This document shows, in pieces, positions 35,501 through 47,136 of a stretch of 64,000 nucleotides of DNA. A program made the position numbers and the translations under genes. Origin of the DNA: Marsupella aquatica (taxonomy: Eukaryota; Marchantiophyta); the NCBI GenBank assembly GCA_973895155.1, contig OZ316897.1, positions 13,578,001 to 13,642,000 of the forward strand. Direction: 5' to 3'. The notes beneath the pieces were generated by a model that saw nothing but the letters and a program-made list of their open reading frames with translations, searched no databases and was not told the origin of the DNA. How positions within the stretch are numbered: position 1 is the stretch's first letter; the number at the start of each line of letters is the position of its first letter.

Positions 35501-36340
35501 AATTAATCTTTAGACCCTTTAGTTTTAGGTATTCTAGAGTGTTTTGAATTTATTTTGGCAGCCCCCTTTCAGAGTGTGTGTTTTTTTAGAAACCAAAGGC
35601 TCCACCACCACGAGTGAGAGAAATGATGCTGAAGAACATGAATGCATGGCCTCTTAAGTTCTCCTCATGTTTTTCTTTCTTAGGTTTATGGTTTTTATTG
35701 AAATGAGTGTCATTCATAAGGCACCCTGAGTTGAGTGCACACATTGTAGCATTGTTTGACTGTACTTTTTCTTGGTCACTGTGCTTTTCTTGGTAGAAAC
35801 TTTACTTATATAACAGCACTTCTATGCTCTCATATTTTATTTACTTTCAGATCACTACAAGACAAAAAAAATAAAGCATGTTCCAAGATGAGCATGCTAT
35901 ATAACAAAAGGTTTGAGAGGGAGATCCCACCCTTAATATTTAACATGAAATCCTTGACCATTGAGGAAAAGCTCTCAAGCTCTAAGCCCACATAGGATCC
36001 CCATCCCAATGTTTTTTGTTTGGACAGGAGTTTGATGCTCACATGACACTATGAAAAAGTGGTAGCAGGGATTTAGAGCCTGACCATAGTATAAAGGGCT
36101 TCAGTAGATCCTATCCCAGTTCAAAGGTTTGGATGGAGATCCAATCAGAGCTTTGACCCTGACTAATTATTTATTGAGGAAACTCTCATCATCATGCAAA
36201 AGTCTCATACTGATTATAGATGAGCTTTCATGGGAAACTCATTTATTGTTGACTGTTGGGTCCCCCCATTGAATGCTGCTCATAATCCCTATGGCTCAGA
36301 GAAGGCGAAGACATGGGTGTATGCCCTCAAGTTCCCAAAG
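32587..36340. other. Long gene-free AT-rich stretch
   Basis: No convincing gene on either strand. It contains a G15 run (33978-33992) and a perfect 24-bp palindrome at 35005-35028. The open frame at 34634-35089 has no domain. Confidence 0.4.
35005..35028. repeat. Perfect 24-bp palindrome
   Basis: The half-site TCACCATGATCA is followed immediately by its exact reverse complement, with no spacer. The core TGATCATGATCA is the same self-complementary core seen in the minisatellite at 16130-16645. It could bind a dimeric protein or extrude a cruciform; neither is shown. Confidence 0.9.
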
Positions 36341-36344
36341 GTTA

Positions 36345-36485
36345 CCTAGGGTGTGCAGATCCACCTAAGTGTAGAGTTTACTTGACATATAGTTGCATTG
36401 GCAACTGTGGCTTAACAACTTTGCATTCCCAAAGGCTACCTAGGGTGCGCAAATCCACATAAGTGTAGAGTTTTAAATGACATAT
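36345..36485. repeat. Tandem duplication, ~91-bp unit
   Basis: TTCCCAAAGG(T/C)TACCTAGGGTG is followed by GCA(G/A)ATCCAC and TAAGTGTAGAGTTT. It occurs at about 36333 and about 36424; both continue to GACATAT(A/G)GTTGCA and a GCAACT(G/A)TGGC block. Confidence 0.75.
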
Positions 36486-36489
36486 GGTT

Positions 36490-36655
36490 GCAGCCGCAAC
36501 TATGGCCCAGCAGTAGCAATTATCATTGCAGCAAGCCAGGTTGTGAGTTCAAGCCTCGTTAATCCTGCCCAAGACCAAAACCTAAGTGGTCACAGTAGAT
36601 AAATAACCCCAGCAACACCCCCCCCCCCCCCCCCCCTCACACACACACACACACT
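36490..36655 (+). mobile_element. Possible tRNA-derived SINE head followed by simple repeats
   Basis: TGGCCCAGCAG (about 36505) fits the pol III A-box TRGYNNANNNG. About 35 bp on, GAGTTCAAGCC (about 36547) resembles a B-box. This spacing is normal for tRNA-derived SINEs. A C19 run (36618-36636) and an AC repeat (36638-36654) follow. There is no intact tRNA cloverleaf or CCA-type end, so it is not a tRNA gene. Confidence 0.35.
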
Positions 36656-36769
36656 TACTTTTGTGCCAATGGCAGCCATCTGAAAATTATGGTGTAGTGG
36701 TGTACAATGCAGGATATAACATTTTCCTACTTTATGGGGCCATTTTCAGGGGCCCATCACTTCAAGTCT

Positions 36770-36940
36770 TCAACTGAACTTTGAGCCAATCAACCAGCTT
36801 TGCACAAACTTCCCATCCCAAAGTGGGGTTCACCAGAACCCTTTGCACACAAAATCATTGACACTTGGACGAACCGAAGATCACTTTCTTATCACCTAAG
36901 TGCAAAAGGTGCAACATCTAAAAGTGGGACCCAAATTGGT
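36770..36940. repeat. Dispersed repeat shared with 9430-9780
   Basis: CCCATCCCAAAGTGGGGTTCAC, AACCCTTTGCACACA and a later GACACTTGGA block match the copies at 9.4-9.8 kb in the same order. No coding capacity. Confidence 0.5.
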
Positions 36941-38266
36941 TTACATGAAATGATTTCTCAGGGGTAACAAATACTGTACATATTCTAATTTCGGCTGCAT
37001 GTACTGTAGTAAGAAGTACAGTCCAATAATAATATATGCTTACTTGGTAGAGTGTGAGGAAGTGCCGGTACAGCCATTTCGCTGAACCACTCAATTCAAA
37101 GATTGATTGAAGGTGTTGGGTCTTTCGAGAGTGGAAAAGAAAAAAACGAGACAAAATTTGGTGGCGGGAGGACCAACGTTTTACTAACCACAGTACTGTA
37201 CTGCTTTCAGAGTGCAAAGTTACACTCCCCCCCCCCTTTCCATTCTTGCACTGATGAGGCACTTGTGGAAGAGAGAGAGGTCCTCTGCCGGACATCGCTG
37301 AGCTGAATGCCTGGTAAAGGAGACGACGAGAGGCTACCATAGTCGATTTGGTAGGACGATCCGAATCAGACCAGGAGGACTGAAAGGAGAGGCCAGGATT
37401 TGTGCGCCTTCTATGAGATGTTTCTGTGAGTTTCCCATACCGCAGCAGCAGGAATGGCGAATTCCTGCTGTCCACAGTGAGTGAGGACTCTCACTTGAGA
37501 GAGAGAAGAGAGAGAAGAGAGAGAATTGGCAAGGTCACACGATTGTCGATTGTGTTGGATGCTAAGTGAGGCAAGCAGAAGCAAGAATTGCAGAAGCTCA
37601 AGGTTGGTTCTGGTGAGGCAAAACTGCATTTCGTTTTTGTTGGGTGGGGATGGGCGGGATCCGTTTCGGCTTCTTCTTGGCGCCAGCAGCTCTGTGACAT
37701 GATGATGAGCACGAATTGCCCGTCCATCCAGAGTTGCTCTCTACAGAACAGGGCATCTTGTGCACTACTACTTTCTCCCATCGATTTTTCATGAGTCCAT
37801 TGAATTTCTCGAGGGGTTTCTCTTTTTCATCCTTCCTTGTTTGTCCTAGTTCTTATGAGTTGGCTGCCGTGGACTACCAACTTAGACTCCATCGTCGGTC
37901 TGAATTGGCTGAGTAGTGACGTCCCACTCTCTTACCCCAACTCTGGCAGGGCCCACCCACTGCCGTCAAATTTCGCTGGTTGAAGTGGGCGAGAATTCGT
38001 GAAGGCAGCTGTGAGCAATTTTCAAGTCGCTTGAAGCAGAGGGGAGCAGGTCGTCTATTTTTCCCCTCACGCTCACGGGACAGTGCCCACAAGGTAGCGA
38101 TCAAAGGTTCTCGGCTAAGAATTGGACACTGGAAATTCTCGACGGGTTTGGAGTTGAGGAAGGAGTACAAGCCAGAAAAGAAATGGGAACGTCTTAAGTG
38201 AGTGGAGAAAACGAAACCCATCGTCAAGAACCGCTGATAGCCTAAGGTAATTCCTGATTCCCTCTG
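36941..38266. other. No gene seen
   Basis: Several overlapping open frames on both strands, none with a recognisable domain. A C10 run (37227-37236) and a GAGAGA-type microsatellite (about 37495-37525) are present. Confidence 0.35.
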
Positions 38267-38894
38267 CTACTCCTGAAAAATTGGCTGTGCTAAGCAATCG
38301 AAAGGCTTACGTATCTTATCCTTGCTCCCTTTGTCGTCCGGCCCGTGATTGTGCTCATTGCTGTTGTCCTCCTTGTGCCTGTGGTCACTCACTGTGTTTC
38401 CTTTTAGTTCCCCACTGTTGTGCAGTAGTGTCTCTTGGGAGCTGCTCGACGCGTTCTCGGCCTGATCCATTAAGCCATCCGATGCTCTCTGCTTCTCTGT
38501 AGGAGGGTTTGCCTTCGGCGTGAATTCAGAGTGCCCCAGTTCACACATCGCTGTCCTGCCCTGTCCATGCCGTCTCGTCATTCCCCTTCATGGTCGGCAT
38601 ATTCCGCATTGGTGAGCAATGAAAAGCTGAGCGACGTGTTCGGGGATCTCCTCTGTGATTGTACCGACTGGAATTCGTTCTCCGTAATAGCGCCTGACTG
38701 TTCTTCAGCAATTTCGTGCAACGAAGTGGCAGATAGTGTCTGTCTGTCTGTCTGGGGCAAACTTTGCACATTTCCCGTGTCCTTTTCCTATCTTCTTTGC
38801 CCGGTTTTCTATGAAGAGACCCTGAGCCAGAAGTCTCTAGAGAATGGGTTTTTTCTTTGCTGTTAGGTCCGACGACCAGAGAGCCTTCCACCAT
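38267..38894 (-). CDS. Possible frame-broken ORF upstream of the SLP gene, family unknown
   Basis: Three minus-strand frames line up end to end and read like polar protein: MVEGSLVVGPNSKEK (from 38894), LHEIAEEQSGAITENEF (to 38578) and AMCELGHSEFTPKANPPTEK (to 38267). The first two meet at a CAGA tetranucleotide repeat near 38750, where slippage would change frame. No domain is recognised. It lies head-to-head with the SLP phosphatase gene, whose ATG is 243 bp away. It could equally be untranslated leader sequence with a lucky composition. Confidence 0.2.
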
Positions 38895-39136
38895 TTAGTC
38901 CAGTCAACCATGGAATTCTGCAGGGCCCAGATTGAAAAATAATTTTAACATTTGGTTTGTGGTTGTGGATAAAGGACGGAGGGCTGTCCCAATTTTGTTC
39001 GGACGCTGCGTGTCAGAAGGATTGCAAAAAATGCTGAGAAGGGTTTTAGTAAATTAGTGAAGGACCCTGACGACGGTTGGGGTTTTCGGATAGAAGGGAT
39101 AGTCGACTTTGAGGTCGACTGCTAGACGAATCCGCC

Positions 39137-42100
39137 ATGGCTCTTACGTGTTTGAGCCGACCGGTGCTTCCCGGGCACTCCCCACATGTTTCGGGTTCCG
39201 AATTCGTGGTCCCTGCCTCATCGAAATCCCAGTCTGTCGTCGCCGTAGAATCCCCTCAGAACAGTCAAGCGACTGGAGCAATTGATGGCAAGGTCTACCA
39301 AACTCCAACTGCAGCGGTACATTGCAAGTTTTCATCTTCGTTTCATGGTTCTCGAACTCCCGAGGAGCTGACATCGTCCTCATCAGCAAAGAGCGCGTGG
39401 AGAGATGTGCTGTTGTGCGCAGTTGCCAGCCTCGCACGTGTCGATGGATCTTCTGCTATCAAAGTAGGGGCGAAATTGCCCAAGGATTTTCCGTCTTGGC
39501 GTGGGGAAGACAATGTCGATGAGAAGACGCAGCTGGACCCTATCCAGTATGACAAAAGGGATCCTCCAACAGATGTATACGCTCCTGGACGCCGAATCGT
39601 TGCCAGTATGTATACTTCTCTGTCCATCCTAGTTCGTGATCTTGCAAAGACTCATTACGTAGAAAAGGTGTCTACCCTGGCATTGTTGCTGCTTTCGTGT
39701 TGAAGCCTCTGGGTGATGCTTTTCGCAAAAACGGTGTACCTATCTTATTCTTTCAAGGACGAGCTGCAGGAATCGACTTGTTTGGTAAAGTTTTGTAAGC
39801 AAAATTACTTCTAAAGTCAGTGTAACTAGAGCTCCATATTATGTCATGACGAACTGAAATGATGGTAAAAAGTCCAACATGATAATGTTTGCAGTCGGAG
39901 ATGTACATGGGGACTTGCCGAGGACCGAGTGGGCATTGCAACTGGCTGGGGTTTTGAGCTCAGATGGTTTAGGTCGCTGGATTGGAGGCAGTACAGTAAG
40001 TTGCTTACTACTTTAATGCTAATTTCTTCTATTCGCTAGTCAAGGGTTTCATCTCGTGGTAATAAAGGCTCTTACACCTCCATTGGAGCCCTAACACACT
40101 TCGAAAAACTTCCCAATATCAATTTGAGGGACTCCTTCACAGATACGATTCTTTTGGGATGAGCCTGGCCGAATTATTAAAACAATGCCACGCTTTTAGA
40201 TGTCTCCATTATGTTAAGGCTTGTCGGCAACGTTTTGAAGCGGAAACCACAATTACATCTTGACCACGGATATTCTTCTGGTTTTGTAAAGTAATTGCGA
40301 TGGTACTTGTCTGGTAGGTTCTTGTTCAAGTGGGAGATATACTTGACCGTGGGCAAGATGAGATAGCGATCTTGTCTCTGTTGCACAACCTCAGCCAGCA
40401 AGCGCAGCGCAGGGGTGGGGCTGTGTTTCAGGTTTTGATTTTCGGTCTTTTTTTCTTGTATACCCAAAATTATTTCGGAATTTGAATCAAATGCTTTTTT
40501 TTTGTGTATATTCAAAGTTCAACCTCAAGGGACCATTCCATAGAACGTAGCTTGTGACCTCCGAGAATTTTGATGATGGTCCTGCAAACTGGATGTCTCC
40601 GTTGGACCCTGAGATGATTTGCTCACAGTGCCTGTATTGCTGGATTCCTGGTGTAATGTAGAAAAAGTAACTCTTTATTTACAATTCATTACGATTTCTC
40701 ACTACCTGACTGTCATTTTCTGTCGAACCAGATCAATGGTAATCATGAGACCATGAACGTTGAAGGGGATTTCCGGTTCGTGGAGCCTGGTGGATTTGAA
40801 GAAGCAGAGGATTTCACAGAGTACTGTGAAGAAGTGCATGATGGTGACTACGAGGCTGCATTTTCAGGATGGTATCTTGCATCTAAGAAGAGAAAGGCGG
40901 CTCGATTACGTCCTTTTATTGTCAGCTGGATCTTTAATCCAATGAAGGTAATCTTTTCCTTGCCAAGTGTCGTTACGTCCTGTTTGGTCTCTCTGATAAG
41001 TGCAAGCAATTTGTGACGCCAGAATAAGGCAGACTTGATGAGATTTTGGATGTGGATATACCTCCTTGGAGTTGTTTTACGGTTCCTTGGTCGCCGATTG
41101 TCCTTTACAGTAGTGGACTGGCGTTTCTTTGCTGCGGTATTTACGCAAGTTTAGGATGCATCAGAAGTGTGCACTGGAAGCTGTAAAGTAGTTTATGTTA
41201 GTGCCTATTCGCTAGGGCATTTCAAAACCTGAGCAGCAGTGTGGCATAAACTTGCCACTTACTCTTCTATCCAAGGCACCTGCCTGACTCTGATATTGTC
41301 TGGCGGAATTAAATAGATGCAAAAGGGCGCCGCTGCAAGAGCATACCTCTTCAGTCCTGGTGGACCCGTAGCAAAGAAGTTGTCACAACATGGAGTGGTG
41401 CTGAAGGTGAATGGTTGGCTTTTCGCCCATGGTGGTGTATTGCCTCATCATGGTAAGAATCCATCGTCCATAATACCTTTCTCCTTTAGAATAATGCAGT
41501 ATAGTTTTAGATTAATCAGGAATGGATCGAATTTCATTTCGCCGAGTAGTGCTCGTTTGCGTAAGAGAAAGGAACTGCCACAATGTAACTGGGGCTGATC
41601 GTACTTTGCCAGTCGAGTATGGGCTGGCGAGACTCAACGAAGAGGTCACTCAATGGATGCGAGGAGACCAGTTGCAGGCAAACAATCAACAAAGTCAACT
41701 ACCCTTCATGGCAATAAGAGGCTATGACAGCATCGTATGGAGTAGGCTGTATTCGAGAGATGACAATTTCTCACCGCAAGATAAACTCAAAGTAAGGAAC
41801 TATTAAACTCATGTCCATGCCTTGATTACATTTTATTTGTGGCACTCTCCTTGCATCCAGGCCTGCTTAGCTTATCTGCATGAGTTTAGACCTAAGTACT
41901 AAACAGTAAGTTGTCTCCTTACCCTGAAGAGCAAGATATTTGGAAATGTGTTTCTGGTGCTCGTCGTTGCTGAGTTTTTGTCTCGCTGTTCTTAGTAAGA
42001 GACTGAATTCGGTAGTCTGGTGGTTACTGACCTTGCTCATGTTCAAACGACAGGCATGTGCGGTGCTCGAAGCAACTTTGGAAGCAGTTGGTGCCAAGGC

Positions 42101-42651
42101 TCTAGTCGTTGGTCATACTCCACAACCATACGGTGCCAATTGGTATGTTAAAAATTATCCTGCTGAAGGAAGGTCCTCACTCCCCAGGTTCAATTCATGT
42201 CGGTGTGGGTATAATGTCTTGTGGGTGATGTTATTGCCCTAGGTGTTTTTTTTGGTATCCAAAGACATCTTGACGTCCTTCTAAAGTATCATGTCGGGTC
42301 CTATTTAACTCTCCTGGAATGTGTATTGTTGCAGTGAATGCAAAGGACAAGTTTGGCGCATTGACGTCGGAATGTCGAGTGGGGTACTAAATGCTGAGCC
42401 TGAGGTAATTTTCCCGAACTATCCGAAGTGGGGAAGCTTTAGTTATTCGGTCATTCTTCTATGTGTTTGTTGCTAGTTACCAAGGCGATGTTATGGATTA
42501 TCTATTGTCTCTGGCTAAGATCAACAATCACTACTAACAACTATACGTGCAGGTCTTGGAAATGAATGGCAACCATGCACAAGTGTTGAGTGGAAGAAGC
42601 TACGATCAAGAGAATGCAGTATCTTTCAAGTTCACTGATGTTCAATTCTAG
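39137..42651 (+). CDS. SLP1: Shewanella-like protein phosphatase (SLP1 type), nine exons, intact
   Basis: SLP enzymes are PPP-family serine/threonine phosphatases of bacterial origin; plant SLP1 is plastidial. Exons: 39137-39605, 39895-39995, 40318-40431, 40732-40947, 41317-41452, 41613-41791, 42054-42142, 42335-42404, 42553-42651. All have GT/AG borders and consistent phases, and sum to 1,473 nt (490 residues). The metal and phosphate motifs are all present: GDVHGD (~158), GDILDRG (~196), GNHE (~231), the HGG of LFAHGGVLP (~338) and VVGHTPQ (~424). The first ~150 residues are Ser/Thr/Ala-rich with few acidic residues early on, consistent with a plastid transit peptide plus an extension longer than in Arabidopsis SLP1. 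The 3' end RSYDQENAVSFKF is typical of the family. It converges with sucrose-phosphatase about 1.6 kb downstream. SLP2 is less likely because of the leader. Confidence 0.95.
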
Positions 42652-43218
42652 GGCAGCTCCACTTTCATTGATACCAGGAATTGTATTTTAGCCCATTTTC
42701 ATTCAGTTGTGGGTGCTTTGATACTATGTAGAGATTTTGTCACCAAAATCACGTAATACTAGATACTAAACCAGCTCGTCAAGAGGGGGAACTACATGGT
42801 GGTTACCCGTGTAGTAGCTGCTGGTGAGCATTGTAACCATGTAATATAGTTCTCTGAGGTAATTTCAATATTTTTCCCATTCAAACTGCTTACTGAATTA
42901 TTCCTAAGGAATGTGTCATTGAGGAGTCAGATTTACTTCAAAGCTTTAGACTCGCTCAAAACCATTGGAGCCGAAGAAGCAAACAACCATGATTTACTTT
43001 CCAGCCAGCGCAACTCAGCTTTCACTCTGGTCACCAGTAATCACCACAAGGACACGCGCCATCTTAAAAATTGTGAAAGCGATTTGCATCCCTCGCTTCT
43101 TAAACCCATGACCCTCAACGTCCTGCCCTACGATACAATGCCCTACGATACAATACAATGCTTCTACTCAGCCCGAGCTTGTAGGATTATCGATGCATAA
43201 CATAAATTCGGAACATAA

Positions 43219-43300
43219 GGATTCAAGTTATGCATAAGAGATGGCGGATTCAAGTAGTGCATAAGATTTGGCGGATTCAAGTAATGCGTAAGGATTATAG
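43219..43300. repeat. Three tandem 27-bp units between SLP1 and the sucrose-phosphatase 3' flank
   Basis: GGATTCAAGT(T/A)(A/G)TGC(A/G)TAAG starts at 43219, 43246 and 43273. The array ends where similarity to the inverted copy at 4448-5860 begins, so it marks one edge of the duplicated segment. Confidence 0.8.
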
Positions 43301-44272
43301 ATTTGTCAGCTAGATTCCAGAATTTTCCATATTTGTCCCAGAATTCTAGAGTATTTTACTGGGAACCTTGTCGTCAACGTAGAAGAAGCCAGTGATGTGA
43401 GATGTCCATTGCATGGTGTTATACATTTTCGGATGAAGGTCAGCAGTGGCGTTAAAGTGGCTGACACGACCCTTTTGAATGCACCATTCAATTCATATTT
43501 CTCTTCATCGACGAATCTATCGATAGCTCTTGGACTGGCGGTCAAGCGGATTCAGATGCTGGCTCGAAGTCGGATCAGGTCCCTAATTGCTCGTAACTTG
43601 ATTCTGTCAGATTTGACAGCAGAAGTAGTCATTCATATGCTTCGACAACCTTGCTTAAATATTCTTCGAGTAATATTATTGTCTCAAGGTTGAACTTTCC
43701 TACGCGGACACGATCCACACAAGTTATAAAGTGGGGTGAGCTCCATGTAAACTTCTAGGAGTAAACATTGTCAGATAGGCATTTCCCTCCATTCCTTGTG
43801 CAAATAATATTCAGGATTTTTCATCCTGCGGCAGCCAGTTGTCAGCAAGTCTGCTTAGAGAATAAAATTATTTTCCTAACACGAGATCTTCGACCGACCA
43901 CTGTGATGCATGCTGTCGTGAAAGATCCAGTAAAGGTAGAGATATCTACTGAGCTAACAATAATTAAAACAAAATCATGTCAATCGCTCCTGTCGTAGCG
44001 CAAGCACTCCACAGGCACAATACTCATTCCACGTCTTTTCCAGCGTGGAGTTCGATTTATTAGTACAGTAGACATCACTAATGGCTGACAGCAAAATCTT
44101 AAAACTCCACTTACTCTAGTGTATTTAACTGCCAAAAGCCACTGTCAGTGTTATCAACTTGCCCCTGTAACCATATTCAAGATACAACTACTATTCGACA
44201 ATCTCACATGCTACCCGGGATGTCTCATCATCTTGTTATCTACCCTCTTTCGGTAGCTCTTGCCAGCTTAAG
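43301..44272 (-). other. 3' flank of sucrose-phosphatase, duplicated at 4.9-5.86 kb
   Basis: This non-coding stretch aligns along its whole length with 4890-5860 on the other strand. Examples are GCAATGGACATCTCAC, CTGCTGTCAAATCTG and TCTCTAAGCAGACTT. I looked for the plant S6PP C-terminal domain in all minus frames and saw no matching motif. The frame 43306-43545 has no domain. Confidence 0.6.
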
Positions 44273-46712
44273 TCACGAGGCGGTTTTAGGGATGAAGTTG
44301 AAGTGCTGCATTGCTTCGACGATTCCTGCTGCACATCTTTGTGTCGCCCGAAATATTTTGGCGTTGTCTTTTGTATGTTTCTCATGCCATTGAATTAGCT
44401 CCTCCATTGCATTTCCAACCTGAGGAAGCCAAAAGTCATTCAAGAAATGTAAGGGACAGCACATTTTGGCAGCAACTTATAAGATATGAGGCGAACTCTT
44501 AGCATCCTCTTGTCAACATCTACAATAAGATGAATGGCAGTCTCCAATCAGAAGCCGATGCATGTGGAAAGATGAAAGCCAACAAGTGTCAGCTGGTTCG
44601 AGAATTAAAAGCTTACCATCACTCCATGTACGTCTGCAACCGCAAAGAGCTCCGCATCGTTCCCAGAATCTCCGCACACAAGAGTGTTTACAGGAGATCT
44701 ATTCTCGGCCTTAAATTTTTTAAGTAGGTAGGCCAGAGCCTGGCCTTTCCCTGCTCCTTGAGGAAGTACATCTAGATCAAGGCCTCCACTGTAGATCAAT
44801 TTCGCATTTACCTGTAACCCAAATCGAAATGATTTCAGAATTTCCCTGGCTCAATCAACCTACCTAGAAGGCAAGAATGTCTGAAGTACGTCATGAATGA
44901 GGAAAAGAAATCATCCCTGGCTAATATTTAACTAATCTACCAAGCCTGTTTCTTCTCTTTCAGATGAAATTTATTATTTCATTAACGGAAAAGAAACAGA
45001 GAATCCATGGAACTCGAAACAGAAAGTTGGGAAAAACGAATATCGAAAAGATGAGGACGTCTTCAGAATTCGCTTGTCAGCAGAATCAAAGAACGAAAAA
45101 CCAAAAAAACGGCCCATAACGCTCAAACGAACGATAACTACTTACCCCACGAGCCTTGAGCTTTTCAGAAAGCTCTTCGACAATTTGCACTGCCTTGGCT
45201 TTCTCGACATAAAAACTCAACTTATGGGGCCTCTGCTCCGATTCATCCTGCACGAGAGTACAGGCACTATTTCGAAAACGAGTCAATAATCAATAATGAA
45301 AACAAAAAACGTAGGCTCGTTTTCTGAGGTCAATATCGATTCGTCTAGAGTTCAAAACATATAGTTACATTAAAAGAGTCCCAAAAAAAACCTTTATCAA
45401 GAACAAACGAAATCCGTATCAATCAAGAAAATTGTACCAGAAACTTCACAGCTGCATTGGAATATGGTGATCCGAACTGCCATATGCACTCCCAGATGCA
45501 AATCTGTCTAGAACTCAAATGAACCTTCCCGTTCCTTTCTTTGCTGCCTCAACGTAACTGAGAATAAAGGCAAAACTCTACCACAAAACCAGCAAGTGAA
45601 TTAGTATCAATCGAGAACAGAAAAACCGTACCTGAAACTTCAAAGCCAGTTTCTTGGCCTCTTCGACTACCGCATTGCGATCCCACCCTTGATTCAGCTC
45701 CTCGATCCAGCCAGCGTCCGCTTCCAAGGTGTCTCCGTAGACGATCTCCGTCCCAACCGACGTTATTGCAATGTCCGGAGTCAGCAGTGGCACTTCACTT
45801 CGGAGCTTCTGGTACAGAATTGGAGACCTTCCGGTCGAAAACACCAGCATAGAATCATGCCTGAAGTCTGCTTCCCAAAGCGAGCCAAACCGTAAAAGTG
45901 AGGTGTTCTCTTTGTCTTGATGATCAACCTGGAATTAAAATAAAAACAGCAGATGTAACAGGAGATAAGACAATCAGGAACCGCCACCCAGAGAATGTCA
46001 CAAGGCAATGAAGCAGAGTGCATACAATATAGAACGAACAAAGGAAGGAACAAATGTTCAGGAAATTTTTCTCCTTGCACTGCCAATTTCCCATCCACTT
46101 CTCTAATTGGAGAACTTGGGTTCTGTGTCCATCCGAATTATTTATATTCGTAAAAGGTCGGAACTCAAAGGTGCATTTCATCTCCAGGCTCATCAGCATC
46201 CAATTCCTGGGTACTCTAACCCTCTGGTACAAATGGCATTTTAAGCACTCTCAATTGCCCGGAAGGAAGCTCAACTCTCACTGCAAGGTCAGAATCGTGA
46301 TATTCTCCTACTCGTTCAAAGATACGGGAGACACAACGCAGCCTACTCATCCTTTCTTCCCAAATGGCCAAATGCACGAATTCTCAATTCTCCAGAGCAA
46401 TTCCCTAACAAACGAAACGGTGGCTGGCGAAAGCATTGATTGTGCTCCAATTTCCTCAGCGGAGGGAGAGAAAGCCGCTCCCGGGAACAAGGTCAGAATT
46501 CCACGCAGCGATCCAGAAGTTATTTCCAGGCAATTGATGAAAGAGCGCTACACACACACTTGTCATCATCTCTATGGAAGAAGAAGCTGCTGGACAAACA
46601 GGGAGGAGGGGAGAGATGGGGAGGGACGGGCTGCCAAACAAGAAGGACATCCGACCATTGTGTTGTCGAGATCCGACACGATCAGCAGTCGGGGAGAAGC
46701 TCCCTTTGCCAT
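44273..46712 (-). CDS. SPP: Sucrose-6-phosphate phosphatase, five exons, ends without the C-terminal domain
   Basis: SPP removes the phosphate from sucrose-6F-phosphate, the last step of cytosolic sucrose synthesis. Minus-strand exons: 46656-46712, 45632-45928, 45146-45247, 44617-44811, 44273-44419, all with GT/AG borders, giving 265 residues. HAD motifs: DLDNT (Asp14, Asp16), STGR (~50-53), the lysine of PQGAGKGQA (~174) and GDSGND (~199-204). Family-specific blocks [22 protein letters not shown] and [17 protein letters not shown] are well kept. The start [10 protein letters not shown] fits the usual short N-terminus; the frame stays open upstream with a poly-Ala tract. The stop follows FIPKTAS, right after the HAD domain, whereas most plant SPPs run to ~420 residues. 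One frame over, [12 protein letters not shown] resembles the family's SPRD continuation, so a late frameshift is possible. Cyanobacterial SPP is naturally HAD-only. Confidence 0.9.
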
Positions 46713-47136
46713 GGCTACTCGCTGGCTGAATGCTCCTGCTGCTGCTGCTGCTGCGGATGTCCCAATTCTCCGAGCAGCAGTCGAGTCACAGACAACTAAT
46801 TGCGGTCGACGAAATCTCTCAGCTGGACGCTGAAAGCTGGAAGGTGGGGAATGAGTTCTGCTCCAAAAGCATGGAGAGCTTGATGGGCAGATACGTGGCA
46901 CGCCGGGCCTCCCGGATTGGGTGTAGTTTGCCTCAATTACCACCGGCCATTTGAAGGAAAGCAGGGATCGCATTGCCACGCAAAGGAGAGGGCGAGATGA
47001 GGCGATGTGAGGGAGGCCCACTCTTCCCGTTTGCGATCGACGTATCTCAGAAGTTTGCCGTGGGATCTCATATATGATATCACAATTGATTGAAGGGTAG
47101 GAGACTCAGTCCGGCCCCTCTGGAGGGTAGGACAAC
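46713..47136. promoter_or_regulatory. Sucrose-phosphatase upstream region
   Basis: The region 5' of the SPP start codon (minus strand). It includes a (CTG)n/(CAG)n trinucleotide tract at about 46735-46756 that would read as poly-alanine if translated. No TATA box can be placed with confidence. Confidence 0.3.

Noticed and set aside
43301-44272. Possible exons for the missing SPP C-terminal domain
   Set aside because: No frame shows the domain's characteristic motifs; conservation with the copy at 5 kb reflects duplication of the whole flank.
46054-46833. 259-codon plus-strand open frame, the second longest in the window
   Set aside because: It lies antisense to SPP exon 1 and intron 1, has no domain, and its length follows from the C/G-rich leader and the trinucleotide repeat.
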